Part shown: positions 26,675 to 35,728 of the stretch, one piece after another
Position numbering within the stretch: position 1 is the first letter of the stretch
Layout: every line of letters begins with the position of its first letter
DNA from: Planctomicrobium piriforme
GTDB taxonomy: Bacteria > Planctomycetota > Planctomycetia > Planctomycetales > Planctomycetaceae
Assembly (NCBI GenBank): GCA_945860955.1
Contig: CAMATH010000005.1
Span: 1 to 64,000 of the forward strand
Direction: 5' to 3'
Length of the DNA: 64,000 nt
Program-made: the position numbers and the translations under genes
The notes under the pieces: generated by a model
Databases searched by the model: none
What the model was told of the DNA's origin: nothing
Seen by the model: the letters and a program-made list of their open reading frames with translations, nothing else

Positions 26675-27589
26675 TTACTTGTCGATTTCCGCGAATTGCT
26701 CGCGGGCGTTTTCCACGAGTTGCAGTAGAGCTTGCCGCATTGTCGATGGAACCGCGACGTCCGCCAGAAAGTGCGGAGGTTCGAGCGGCAGCGATCGCGA
26801 AATGGCGTACAGCGGAATTCGATGGGGCTCGTTCCGATCGATGGACAATTCCAGTTCCGCTTCGATCACGCACGTGACATCCGGGCCATAGTCGCCGAGT
26901 TCGGAGGGGGGGCCGGTGACGGCACCATAGGTGCGTGCCAAAGGGGTCTCGCCGGGGAGAGCCGGGAGATCGGAGGGAGAGCCGACCATGACCCCTGCCC
27001 CGATCGGACTTGGGCCAAAACCGGCGGCGATTCCGGTGGACATTCCCATGACGGCCCGGACAGTCGAATTGCGACGCCATTCGACGAGCGCCTCCCGGCG
27101 TTCCTCGGCGAGGTTGTCCCAGATTTCACGAAACGCGTCTTCTTTGTTGACCACCAGAATGAACGACTTCAGGTGCAGAACCGACTTGCGAGATATGAAA
27201 CTGGCCTGATCCAGCTCTCGTGCGAGCGCGGTCGTGACTTCAGCGTAGTTCGCCTTGCGTCCCGCGTCATCAAAACCAAGCCGATCCCCCAGGCTGACCG
27301 ACGCGCCGTCGTGGGGCAGTGGTCGGAATTTCTCCAGCGGAATGAACGTCACCGCCAGCTCGTAATCGCGGGGTGTTTCCGCACCCTGCCAATACTGCTT
27401 TTGCCATTTCGGACGTTCATCCTGAACCGCAATCTCAGCGACACTCGACAAATCCGCCACGGGGAGTGGTTCGTAGGCGAACCGTGGGCCGAACGGCGAA
27501 GCCTGACACCCGGCCATCAATACCACACCTGTCCATAACAGGAGCGCAAACCAGCGGCGACCAGGCTGTGGATTCTGGCGAACAGGCAT
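26675..27589 (-). CDS. Lipoprotein of unknown function
   Basis: A 304-residue protein from the ATG at 27589. The N-terminus has two Arg, a hydrophobic helix and a lipobox (VVLMAGC) with the lipidated Cys at about residue 30. The mature part contains PDVTCVIEAELELSID and RKSVLHLKSFILVVNKEDAFREIWDNL, with a glycine-rich hydrophobic segment MGMSTGIAAGFGPSPIGAG in the middle. I do not recognise a domain. The pattern of a lipoprotein reading out several small strands recalls outer-membrane-associated proteins, but that is inference. It stands alone on the minus strand. Confidence 0.7.
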   Translation of the reverse strand: MPVRQNPQPGRRWFALLLWTGVVLMAGCQASPFGPRFAYEPLPVADLSSVAEIAVQDERPKWQKQYWQGAETPRDYELAVTFIPLEKFRPLPHDGASVSLGDRLGFDDAGRKANYAEVTTALARELDQASFISRKSVLHLKSFILVVNKEDAFREIWDNLAEERREALVEWRRNSTVRAVMGMSTGIAAGFGPSPIGAGVMVGSPSDLPALPGETPLARTYGAVTGPPSELGDYGPDVTCVIEAELELSIDRNEPHRIPLYAISRSLPLEPPHFLADVAVPSTMRQALLQLVENAREQFAEIDK

Positions 27590-27994
27590 GGATTGGGCAG
27601 GTGGAAAGGGGCCACGAACGGATCGTTCGCGGGGCGGCAGAACAAGACGAAGGCAGGCCAACGGCGCGAGAAATTCGGGAAGGACGGGTCTTATCTCTGA
27701 AACAGATTTTCAGGTCAAGCAGAGTTCAAAACCACGCAAGGCACGAATTCCTCGGCCCGTCCCCGCGACGCCAATCCGCAAACAAGACACGACAACGTCC
27801 CGCGAGGAGGCCCCAAAGAATGCCACGGCCGACTCTCCGGGCGCGCCGCGAGAGTCGGCCATAAGATCGTGGCGGGGCTCTGACGCCGGAAGAGCAGAAA
27901 ACCCTGGTATTCTAGCCGTGGGGATGTGAAATTCAGTGATGCCGCCGCCGATCCGTTTTATGTTCCGCCCGGCGGGCGCTGGACCTCGGGAAAA
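27590..27994. other. Intergenic region with a perfect hairpin
   Basis: No gene is supported between the lipoprotein start and the bacterioferritin stop. An 11-bp perfect stem, GGCCGACTCTC (27827-27837) with GAGAGTCGGCC (27850-27860), closes a 12-base loop about 135 bases beyond the bfr stop. In the bfr direction it is followed by CATTCTTTGG, a poor U-run, so it is at best a weak terminator. Confidence 0.5.
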
Positions 27995-28480
27995 TCAATG
28001 TCCCTCTTCGTGTTCACCCACCTGAAGTTGCAGGTATTTTTGCAGCCCCAGATCCTTGATGAGCGACAGTTGCGTTTCCAGCCAGTCGACGTGTTCTTCC
28101 GATTCGACCAGAATGCTGGCGAGCAACTCGCGGCTGCCGTTGTCGACCACTTGCGTGCAGAGCTGAATCGCCTCGTTGTACGCTTTCACCCCGCTCGATT
28201 CGAGAACCAGGTCGTTCTCGAATTGTTCTTTCACATCCGATCCGACGCGAATCACATCGTAGCGGGCGATCTCGGGAACCCCTTCGAGAAAGAGGATCCG
28301 GTCGATCAGTTTCTCGGCGTGCTTCATCTCACCAATCGACTCGGCGTAGTGCTTCGCCGCCAGCTTGGTGTAGCCCCAGTTCTTGCACATCTTCGACTGG
28401 CAAAAGTACTGGTTGATCGCGGTCAGTTCGATCGTCAGCCCCGCGTTGAGCGCGTCAATGACCTTCTGGTTTCCCTGCAT
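27995..28480 (-). CDS. bfr: Bacterioferritin
   Basis: A 161-residue bacterioferritin, an iron-storage 24-mer with di-iron ferroxidase sites. The start MQGNQKVIDALNAGLTIELT is typical. Expected ligands are visible: Glu18, Glu51 and His54 (SIGEMKHAEK), and EEHVDW near residue 130 for the second Glu/His pair. Met52, which ligates the inter-subunit haem, is present, so this is a haem-binding Bfr and not simply a ferritin. Length is normal. No bacterioferritin-associated ferredoxin gene adjoins it. Upstream sequence shows no clear Fur box. Confidence 0.96.
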   Translation of the reverse strand: MQGNQKVIDALNAGLTIELTAINQYFCQSKMCKNWGYTKLAAKHYAESIGEMKHAEKLIDRILFLEGVPEIARYDVIRVGSDVKEQFENDLVLESSGVKAYNEAIQLCTQVVDNGSRELLASILVESEEHVDWLETQLSLIKDLGLQKYLQLQVGEHEEGH

Positions 28481-28726
28481 CTAAGTTTCTCCCATGGAAT
28501 CTGTAGGAATGGCGAACGGCCGGCAACACGCACGGGAACGGTCCCCATCGAGCGGCGTCGCGCGTTGGTGGAGTCTGTTCCGTCTCGAGGCGAAACGGAC
28601 CGAGTCGCAGACACCCGGTCTGCCAGACAGTCGGTTGTACGATCGGTGCCTGATTCTAGAGGGACGCACTGTCTCGTAGTAGCCACGCCACGAGAAATTG
28701 AACAGAACTTTCCGCGCGAAAACGAT

Positions 28727-29746
28727 CTACGACCCGGTTCCCGTCTCCGTCGCGGGGGGAGGTTCGTCCGCCGCCCGTTCATTTTCGACCGGGTCTGGCA
28801 TGCGAAATATCATGGGCTCGTCCCCACCGGTCGCGGCAGTCCCTCCCTCGGGAGATGTGTGTGCCGCTAGTTCATCGTCCAGGGATTCCGCCACCTCAGC
28901 GACAGCCGCCACCTCGCGTGATGTGTTCTTCGGGACTTCAGCGACCAGGGGTTCTGGGGATGCCTCAACCGCGTCGCGACCAGCCTCTCCGTCGGTCTGC
29001 ACTTGCGCGAGTGGAGGCAGAATCCAGATTTCGTGGTAGGCGACAGGCTGTTCCGCTCGGTATTTCTGGTGTCGCAACAGCTCGAGAATCGCCAGAAAGA
29101 TCCCCACGATTCGGCTGCGGGAATTGGTGCCGGCGAAGAAGGAACTGAAGGCGACCCGCTCTTCGGTGTCGACACGGGCCTGGATCTGTTCGATATAGAC
29201 GGCGATCGGCGTATCGTCGTAGATCACCTTCGCCGGCGTCGCCTCCGAGTGCTTTCGCAGCACACGGGAGAGAGCGCTGACCAGATCCCAGAGTTCGACT
29301 TCTTTGAACAGATCCTGGCTGGGATCACCCGAACCACGCGGGCGGTCGTCGGAAAGTCGCGGATAGCGCTGTTGCCACAACGCTGACTGCTCTTCCAAGA
29401 GTTGCGACGCCTCTTTGAACCGCTTGTATTCCAGCAATTGCCGAACGAGTTCCGAGCGGGGATCTTCTTCGCGTTCGACGATTTCGGGGGCTGACACGTC
29501 CTGGGGCAGGACCATGCGACTCTTGATCTCAACCAATGAACTGGCGATCACGACAAATTCGCCAATGAAGTCGAGATCGAGGATCTGGAGAACCTCGAGA
29601 AACTCCAGGAACTGGGCCGTGACACCCGCCATGGGGAGGTCGAGGATATCGACCTCCTGTCGGCGGACGAGGTACAGCAACAGGTCGAGCGGCCCGCAGT
29701 AGCCGTCGAGTTCCACCCGGTATTCCGTTACGTCTTGCTGCGTCAT
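28727..29746 (-). CDS. scpA: Segregation and condensation protein A
   Basis: A kleisin of 339 residues from the ATG at 29746. The N-terminal block YRVELDGYCGPLDLLLYLVR and DILDLPMAGVTAQFLEFLE are typical of ScpA, which bridges the SMC heads in the condensin complex with ScpB. A central helix (SSLVEIKSRMVLP) and a winged-helix-like region (RIVGIFLAILELLRHQKY) are present. The C-terminal 80 residues are an acidic Glu/Ala/Val-rich tail (AEVPKNTSREVAAVAEVAES) that is longer than in most ScpA proteins. scpB and smc are not in the window. Confidence 0.93.
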   Translation of the reverse strand: MTQQDVTEYRVELDGYCGPLDLLLYLVRRQEVDILDLPMAGVTAQFLEFLEVLQILDLDFIGEFVVIASSLVEIKSRMVLPQDVSAPEIVEREEDPRSELVRQLLEYKRFKEASQLLEEQSALWQQRYPRLSDDRPRGSGDPSQDLFKEVELWDLVSALSRVLRKHSEATPAKVIYDDTPIAVYIEQIQARVDTEERVAFSSFFAGTNSRSRIVGIFLAILELLRHQKYRAEQPVAYHEIWILPPLAQVQTDGEAGRDAVEASPEPLVAEVPKNTSREVAAVAEVAESLDDELAAHTSPEGGTAATGGDEPMIFRMPDPVENERAADEPPPATETGTGS

Positions 29747-29859
29747 CGCTTGTGAAGATCCGTGGGGCGCAGGCTGGGCGCGGCATTCCGATTGCGCAGG
29801 CCGAGTGCTGGTGACCTTATCGGCGGAATAACGATCCCGGGATGAGCCGAAGCTCAGGC

Positions 29860-30828
29860 TCACTCTTTCGCAAGTTCCCCGAGGAATTCGCTGATCGCTG
29901 TTGAGACCAGCGCCTGCGAAATTTCCAGATAATCGTTGTGATCGGCTCCCGGAAGCGGAACGAATCGCTTGGCCACACCAGATCGCGATTCCCGGGGAGC
30001 GGCAGAGAAGAGTTGTTGTCCAATCTCGATCGGAATCAGGGAATCCTGGTCGCCGTGCAGAACCAGGATTGGACAGCTCACGTTGTCAATTCGTTCGGAT
30101 GAAGGAAATCGATCCAGCAGCACGTATCGCACCGGAAGCCACCAGAACAGCCGCTGCGCGACGTCGGTCAGGCTCGTGAACGTCGATCTCAAAATCAGCC
30201 CCCCTGGAATTTCGCCCCCCTCGCAAAGTTCCGCAGCCAGACGAGTCGCCACTCCACCACCCAATGACTCTCCGAACAGCACGATCCGCGATGCCGCGAT
30301 GCCTTGGTCAGCGGTCAGATAGTTCCAGGCCGCGTGCGCATCCTTCGCGAGGTCTGTTTCGGTGGGACTCCCGGAATTCTCCCCATATCCCCGGTAATCA
30401 AAGCAGTAAACGTCCACCCCCAGGCGAGCAAGAAGTTCGAATTCTTGCCGCCGATACGCCCGATGCATCGCGTTTCCGCAAAAGTACAGAATGACCGGAC
30501 GAGATCGCGAGTCGGGGATATTCCCATTTACCGCCTGGTGACTCCATCCCCTCAATTTCCAACCGTGCAGTGTAATGTTGTCGTGACTTCGAATCTCAAC
30601 CGATTCAGCTTCGAAGTCTACGCCAGCGAGACGCATTTCTTGAGCGGAGACTCTCTTCGGCCCATAAATCAATGACCGCTGGAATCCCGCGAGCATGGCG
30701 ACAATCACTGTATAGACGATCAAAATCGAGCGGACGACGCGCCAGATCCAACGCCACAGACGCGTTGTTCGGGGGATCGTCGAATTGTTGGGTTCGGGTG
30801 GGGGCATTCTGGGCAGCAATGAGTACAT
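29860..30828 (-). CDS. Membrane-anchored alpha/beta hydrolase
   Basis: A protein of about 322 residues; the ATG at 30828 is taken, but a GTG at 30870 and an ATG at 30807 are possible. An N-terminal helix (VRSILIVYTVIVAMLAGF) anchors it. The hydrolase core shows YFCGNAMHRAYR, the nucleophile elbow LFGESLGGGVATRLA, the Asp in LHGDQDSLIPIE and the His in PLPGADHNDYLE. The sequence fits the BEM46/YfhR-like serine hydrolase group, whose natural substrates are mostly unknown. It ends close to the scpA gene, on the same strand, with about 113 bases between them. Confidence 0.85.
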   Translation of the reverse strand: MYSLLPRMPPPEPNNSTIPRTTRLWRWIWRVVRSILIVYTVIVAMLAGFQRSLIYGPKRVSAQEMRLAGVDFEAESVEIRSHDNITLHGWKLRGWSHQAVNGNIPDSRSRPVILYFCGNAMHRAYRRQEFELLARLGVDVYCFDYRGYGENSGSPTETDLAKDAHAAWNYLTADQGIAASRIVLFGESLGGGVATRLAAELCEGGEIPGGLILRSTFTSLTDVAQRLFWWLPVRYVLLDRFPSSERIDNVSCPILVLHGDQDSLIPIEIGQQLFSAAPRESRSGVAKRFVPLPGADHNDYLEISQALVSTAISEFLGELAKE

Positions 30829-31008
30829 CAACACGAGACCAGTGCCTTGATGGTACCTGTAACCTGTCACCAGAACAGCCCAAAGAACGCAACAGGGAGA
30901 CGCGAGAGGAATCTTGCGACTCCACTCGCGCCTCCCAAGAGAAGGGCGGGACGGTGATTTTCATCCCGTCACGCGAATGCGACATCAACGAACCGTGTTC
31001 ACATCAAC

Positions 31009-31833
31009 TCACCGGGCCGGTGTCGGGAACGATCCTGGCGAGGGAGCGCTCGAACCCGGTTGAGAGTAAACCACACCCGACGCCCCCGGGGCAGGCAGTG
31101 GCTCTGTGTTGCCCGACGAAGGCATGTTCGCCGGCACCCAGCCCGACGAACCATCCATTCCGCCGCCAACAATCGGGCCATTCACAGCCGTCCCGGGATA
31201 CATGCCACCCCCCTGGTAAATCGGAGCGCCCATGTAGCTCGTTCCCCCCGGATACATTCCCGTGGAACCACCACCCGAGCAGCTCGAACATCCACCCGAC
31301 GGGGCAGACATCGGGGCACCCATCATCTGCCCACCCCCCATCGGCTGCATGTCCCCTTCATAGCCGTAACCTTGGGCGTCTACATAGCCCCCGCCCTGGC
31401 AGCCGGAACAGTTTCCTGCGCTCGAGCCACAGCCCATGTCGGCACCGCACTCACCGGTACACGCACCGCCGCAGGCGTTGCAATTGCGTCCCCGGCGACC
31501 ACGCTGGCCGGCGACCCGTCGCTCACGCCGAGATCCGCGGGTGCAGTCGTCGCAGACGCCGCGATTGTCTCGGCCACAACGGGTCCGTCGGCCACACTCT
31601 TCGCAGGCGACCACTTCCTCTTCCACGACCTCTTCGCGGACCCGGGGACGGTGATGCTGCAACCGCGCACCACGCATCGGTTGAGCCGCCCCGCACCCGG
31701 GATCCGACGGACAGCCTTGCTGCCAGTCAACGCACCCCCGGTTGTGGTTGCAATAGTGGTGGCAGCCGGAACCTGTCGCGCAGGTCAGTAGCCCAAGCAT
31801 CAACAGTAAGCACCGGTTCATGGCAGGGTTCAT
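31009..31833 (-). CDS. Cysteine-rich lipoprotein
   Basis: A protein of about 274 residues from the ATG at 31833 (or 31821). A short hydrophobic leader LLLMLGLLTCATGSGC ends in a lipobox Cys. The mature part has more than 25 Cys, many in CxxC pairs (CEECGRRTRC, CDDC, CNACGGAC, CSGC, CSSCSGG), an Arg-rich middle, and a Gly/Pro/Met/Tyr-rich tail (PGGTSYMGAP). No known fold is evident; the CxxC spacing suggests disulfides or metal binding. Planctomycete envelopes are rich in cysteine proteins, so a structural envelope role is a reasonable guess. The gene lies 102 bases after the TolC-like gene on the same strand. Confidence 0.7.
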   Translation of the reverse strand: MNPAMNRCLLLMLGLLTCATGSGCHHYCNHNRGCVDWQQGCPSDPGCGAAQPMRGARLQHHRPRVREEVVEEEVVACEECGRRTRCGRDNRGVCDDCTRGSRRERRVAGQRGRRGRNCNACGGACTGECGADMGCGSSAGNCSGCQGGGYVDAQGYGYEGDMQPMGGGQMMGAPMSAPSGGCSSCSGGGSTGMYPGGTSYMGAPIYQGGGMYPGTAVNGPIVGGGMDGSSGWVPANMPSSGNTEPLPAPGASGVVYSQPGSSAPSPGSFPTPAR

Positions 31834-31935
31834 TCCCAAAGGTTCGAAGAGGGAGCGACCAAGGGATGTCAAGGTCGACCTGTTAATGAAGATCGTCAAA
31901 TTCGATACACGACTTGAATTCGCCACAATCCCACA

Positions 31936-33744
31936 TCAGCGGGGCGAATTCAGTGGACTCGGCGGCACAAACGTCGGCGACGCCGCCGGTGCCGGCGGCA
32001 TATTCGCGGCCCCCGCCCCCGCCACGGGGAGCTGCGAGAGATCTTGAATCTGGAGAAGCTGGAGGAGATCGGACCAGGCGTTCCACTGATCCGACAGAGA
32101 GGTCACATAGATGTTGAGGGCGGTCGCCAGGTTTTGCTGCGCGACTACGACGTCGGTGTAGGAGACCGAACCTTCCTCCGCATGCCGGCGGGCGAAACCG
32201 AGGTACGCCCGGGCCTGGTCCGGTAGAATCTTCGAACGATACGCCTGGACCTGGATTCGCGCCGACTCGTAGCGCTGCCACGCCTCGGCGAGTTTGTGTC
32301 GCAGGCCATTCCGGACCCGTTCGTACTCCCGGGCCGCCCGGGCCGACTCCGCCTCGGCCTTCTGAATATTGCCGCGGTTCAAATCGAAGATCGGAACCGG
32401 GATCCCGACTTGCAGGTTCCAGGTGGTTCGCCCGGTCGGTGGTGTCGTGTAGTCGTGCTGAAGGGCCGAATAGACTCTGACGTCGGGGATCCGCTGCCGG
32501 TACTGCTGTTCGACATCGACTCGAGACTGGTAACTGCGGTTCGAAGCCGCCTGCAGGTCGGTGTGCGACTGTTGCATCCAGTCGGTGAGCGATTTGTAAT
32601 CCAGGGATTCCAGTTCCACGACCGCCGACCCTTCCAGTTCCCCTTCGGGCAGGTCCGGGTCACCGACGGCAGCGGCGAGCTGCTGCCAGGCGGCCCGTTC
32701 TCGGGCAATGGCCGAGTCATAGGCGGCTCGCGCCTGCACCGCCAATGCCCGCAACGGCAGGGGTTCATAGGGAGCGATTTGTTCTTCTCGCAACTGATCC
32801 ACCGGCAAGCGGAAGATCGACTCCGAAAACTCGGCGAGAACCCGGGTGATCCGAACATTCTCGCGGGCGACCAGCATCTGGTACCAAGCTTTGCGGACGC
32901 TGTTGAGCTGGTCGGCCTGTGCTTTCTTAAGATCCAGGTGGGCGTTGGCGACGTCGTAGCTCGCTGACTGTTGCGCCAGACTCAGCTTGCCCCCCGTTTT
33001 GATCATCTGCTCGAAGAAGACACCATGGTAACCCGCGGTACCGGCGGTCCGAACCGTGTCGGCTTCGTAGCCGACCAGGGGATTCGGTGCCCGACCCACT
33101 TGCCAGACCAATCCGTCGGCTGCGGAAATGGCGTTCAGCGCCTGGTCAACTCCAGGTGCCAAAGAGAGTGTCCGCTCTTCCAATTCCCGCAACGAATAGC
33201 GGATTCCAGAACTTCCCACAGCGGAGGTCCGGTCGGGCACCTTTTCCAATGGCGGGAAGAGGTTTTCAATCGCCAGCGCCCGGGCCTCGGGATCGTCAAT
33301 TGAAGGCAGGGCGGCCGGGGGAGATTCGGCTCCCGGCAAATCGGGGGGGAGTTGGATTCGGTTCAGGAATTCCTCCCCGCGCGAGCGATCGGACTTCTGT
33401 GGGCCGCGTGCGACTGGCGTCGGGTCGGCCGACTCTTCTGCGCTGGCGAGAATGACGCCATTACTGCGCGAATTGGCCGGTTTGGCAGGCTTTGGGGAAT
33501 TGCTGCGTGCCGCGACCGCTTGCGGGGTTTTCCCCGACGGTACACCGGCACGTTCCGCCGACCGACTGAAGGGGGCGACACGGAGCGACGCCCGCCGGGG
33601 TGAACTTTCCACCAGTTCGGGAGACTGAGTGGGAGTGGTCATACAGCCAGTCGACACCCCCATAACCAGTGCGGCATAAGCCAGACTGCGCCAGGCGAAG
33701 CTATGCCGAGCCTCACCGCAGGGTGAGTTCAACAGTAGGTTCAT
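31936..33744 (-). CDS. TolC-like outer membrane efflux protein
   Basis: A 602-residue lipoprotein of the outer-membrane efflux protein (OEP/TolC) family. The ATG at 33744 gives a signal peptide ending with the lipobox VSTGC. After a Pro/Ser-rich linker of about 130 residues come the two helical-barrel repeats: around 210-400 (LDLKKAQADQLNSVRKAWYQMLVARE) and 410-590 (YQSRVDVEQQYRQRIPDVRV, AWQRYESARIQVQAYR). The helical hairpins are Ala/Gln/Arg rich, as expected. It would form an export channel with an RND or ABC pump; no pump gene adjoins it. The N-terminal linker is longer than usual. Confidence 0.88.
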   Translation of the reverse strand: MNLLLNSPCGEARHSFAWRSLAYAALVMGVSTGCMTTPTQSPELVESSPRRASLRVAPFSRSAERAGVPSGKTPQAVAARSNSPKPAKPANSRSNGVILASAEESADPTPVARGPQKSDRSRGEEFLNRIQLPPDLPGAESPPAALPSIDDPEARALAIENLFPPLEKVPDRTSAVGSSGIRYSLRELEERTLSLAPGVDQALNAISAADGLVWQVGRAPNPLVGYEADTVRTAGTAGYHGVFFEQMIKTGGKLSLAQQSASYDVANAHLDLKKAQADQLNSVRKAWYQMLVARENVRITRVLAEFSESIFRLPVDQLREEQIAPYEPLPLRALAVQARAAYDSAIARERAAWQQLAAAVGDPDLPEGELEGSAVVELESLDYKSLTDWMQQSHTDLQAASNRSYQSRVDVEQQYRQRIPDVRVYSALQHDYTTPPTGRTTWNLQVGIPVPIFDLNRGNIQKAEAESARAAREYERVRNGLRHKLAEAWQRYESARIQVQAYRSKILPDQARAYLGFARRHAEEGSVSYTDVVVAQQNLATALNIYVTSLSDQWNAWSDLLQLLQIQDLSQLPVAGAGAANMPPAPAASPTFVPPSPLNSPR

Positions 33745-34014
33745 GATCCGGGTCCGGAGGACGACTACGGAAAGTGGAAAGTCGCAGGTTGTATCGGTTG
33801 TATGGCCTGAACAACTGAAACTGTTCACAGATAGGACGGTGGTGTGCCGTGAATTCCGCCGGTCGGCGTGCAAAAGAGTACAGGGCGCGGGTAGAATTGG
33901 GCGCAACCTTGGGCCACGGCAGTTTGGCAGTGATCAAGTGTGCCGGTCCCGCTGGGTGGCCGCTCGTTTCGGGTCGCCGCCCGCGACAAAGTTCAAAACT
34001 CCTCTGGAATTGGA

Positions 34015-35727
34015 ATGGATCGGTCGGTCGAGAACACGTCGGAACGGAGCGAATTCGCCGCCGCCTGCGGGCAACGCGGGCCGCTGCGCTTCCGGATCTT
34101 CGACAGCCGATCGGGCAAGATGCGGGAAACGCAAGTACCCGGTCCTGCCGTTCTGGTTGGCAGCAGCGAAGAGTGCGACCTGTGTTTGAACGATCCGGAA
34201 ATCAGTCGACGGCACGCGTATTTGCAGGTGGTTGACGGCCACCTCGTCTGCTGCGACTTGGACAGTCGCACAGGAATTCACTGGGGCAAGTCTTCGCGTA
34301 CCCGGGGTTGGCTGGCGGTCAATGAATCGCTGCATGTCGGCCCGTTTATGCTTACCCTCCTGGATTCCCAGGGGAATTCCGGAAAGTCGTCACCGCTACC
34401 AGCCAAATTCAGCACGTGGGACGCGCCCGGCGAGGCGACAGCCCCGGTGGTCTTATCGTTTTTGAACGCGCACAGTCGCTCGGGTAAGAAGCGGATTTGC
34501 CGAATCGTGCGGCGGATCACGCTCGTGGGCTGGAGTGACGTTTGCAATCTGCGATTGCAGCACAATAGCGTGGAACGAGTCCACGGCAGTTTTTTGGCGG
34601 TGAATGGCGAGCTTTGGGTTGTGGAGTTGCAGTCGGAAACGGGTATTGAGGTCAACGACCGGCAGGTGGTCTTTCGCAAACTGGCGATAGGCGATCATAT
34701 CCGGCTGGGAAAATTCCAACTGTCGGTATCGCCCCTCTCGGAAGCTCGCTTCGCCGACGACGAAGAATCGGAACCAGAACTGCCCGGTGGCACCTCTTCG
34801 GGGGGCGATTCCGCACCAGGAACGGAAGCGGATACCGGGTCGAAGCCGGCGAAAAGAGTCAAACGCAAAGTGGGCGGGCTGGTCCCCTCGGGAGGATTGC
34901 GTCCTGTCGGCGCGGGTGAAGGGTTGGCACCACGCGTGCCCACGGGTGGGGTGCCACCCATGGACCCCGCGACAACCGCGATGATGCAGCACTTTCAGTC
35001 CATGCAGCAACAATTCATCGACCACACCCAGCAGATGATGTCAATGGTCGTGCAGGCGTTCAGTTCGGCTCACAATCGGCAACTGGATGTCATTCGGGAA
35101 GAACTGCAACGGGTCCATGATCTGAATCGGGAATTGCAGGAGCTGCAGGCGCGTCGGTCGGATTCGGTCGACGCGTCGGAACCTCGCGAAAGCGACGTCC
35201 AGAATACCGATTCGGCTGCGGCTGGTGTCGCACCGGCCAGCCCCGCTCCCGAACCGGCGCTCCCTTCGACGGGCGAAATCCCTCCGGGGATGTTTCCACC
35301 CGGGATGTTCGCCCCTGGAATGTTCCCCCCGGGAACTGTGCCACAGGGGATGTTTCCACCGGGGATGTTTCCACAGGGAATGTTTCCTCCCGGTACGATT
35401 CCACCAGGAATGTTCCCCGGAGGTGCATTTGCACCGGGGACAACCCCACAGGGATTTCCGATGGGGTCTGGGGCTGCGTTCCCTGCTGGACCGGCCCCGC
35501 GAAAGCCGTTGCCCAAGGCGGCGAAGCGACCGGCGGAGGCGGTTTCGGCCGAGAATCCAATGGAAAATCCGGCGGCGAAAGCGAAGCCCGACTCTCTCGC
35601 GGATGCTCCGGTGGGAGCGCCCGACATGCACTTGGAACTGTCCGCTCGAATCAACGAGCTGGAACGGGAACGCACGAGTCGCTGGACCCGGATTCTTCAA
35701 ATGCTGACTTCTGGAGGAGGTTCCTAA
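34015..35727 (+). CDS. Double FHA-domain protein with PGMF-type repeats
   Basis: A 570-residue protein from the ATG at 34015. Two FHA domains are visible: about residues 15-115 (VGSSEECDLCLNDPEISRRH, with the family's Gly, Ser-Arg and His) and about 140-235 (LVGWSDVCNLRLQHNSVERVH). The second lacks the canonical S-R-x-H and may bind differently. A linker, then an MMQHFQSMQQQFIDHTQQMM coiled-coil segment (about 320-365), lead to a tandem PPGMF/PQGMF/APGMF-type repeat at about 419-485. A second helix lies at the C-terminus. FHA domains bind phosphothreonine. The next gene, a J-domain protein, starts one base after its stop. Confidence 0.85.
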   Translation: MDRSVENTSERSEFAAACGQRGPLRFRIFDSRSGKMRETQVPGPAVLVGSSEECDLCLNDPEISRRHAYLQVVDGHLVCCDLDSRTGIHWGKSSRTRGWLAVNESLHVGPFMLTLLDSQGNSGKSSPLPAKFSTWDAPGEATAPVVLSFLNAHSRSGKKRICRIVRRITLVGWSDVCNLRLQHNSVERVHGSFLAVNGELWVVELQSETGIEVNDRQVVFRKLAIGDHIRLGKFQLSVSPLSEARFADDEESEPELPGGTSSGGDSAPGTEADTGSKPAKRVKRKVGGLVPSGGLRPVGAGEGLAPRVPTGGVPPMDPATTAMMQHFQSMQQQFIDHTQQMMSMVVQAFSSAHNRQLDVIREELQRVHDLNRELQELQARRSDSVDASEPRESDVQNTDSAAAGVAPASPAPEPALPSTGEIPPGMFPPGMFAPGMFPPGTVPQGMFPPGMFPQGMFPPGTIPPGMFPGGAFAPGTTPQGFPMGSGAAFPAGPAPRKPLPKAAKRPAEAVSAENPMENPAAKAKPDSLADAPVGAPDMHLELSARINELERERTSRWTRILQMLTSGGGS

Positions 35728-35728
35728 A

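Noticed and set aside
30871-31886. Long plus-strand open frame over the cysteine-rich lipoprotein
   Set aside because: It is the antisense shadow of a GC-rich coding sequence: its translation is Pro/Arg/His rich and has no domain, while the minus strand shows a lipobox and CxxC repeats.
32296-32967. Plus-strand frame opposite the TolC-like gene
   Set aside because: Antisense shadow; the minus strand encodes clear outer-membrane efflux protein repeats.
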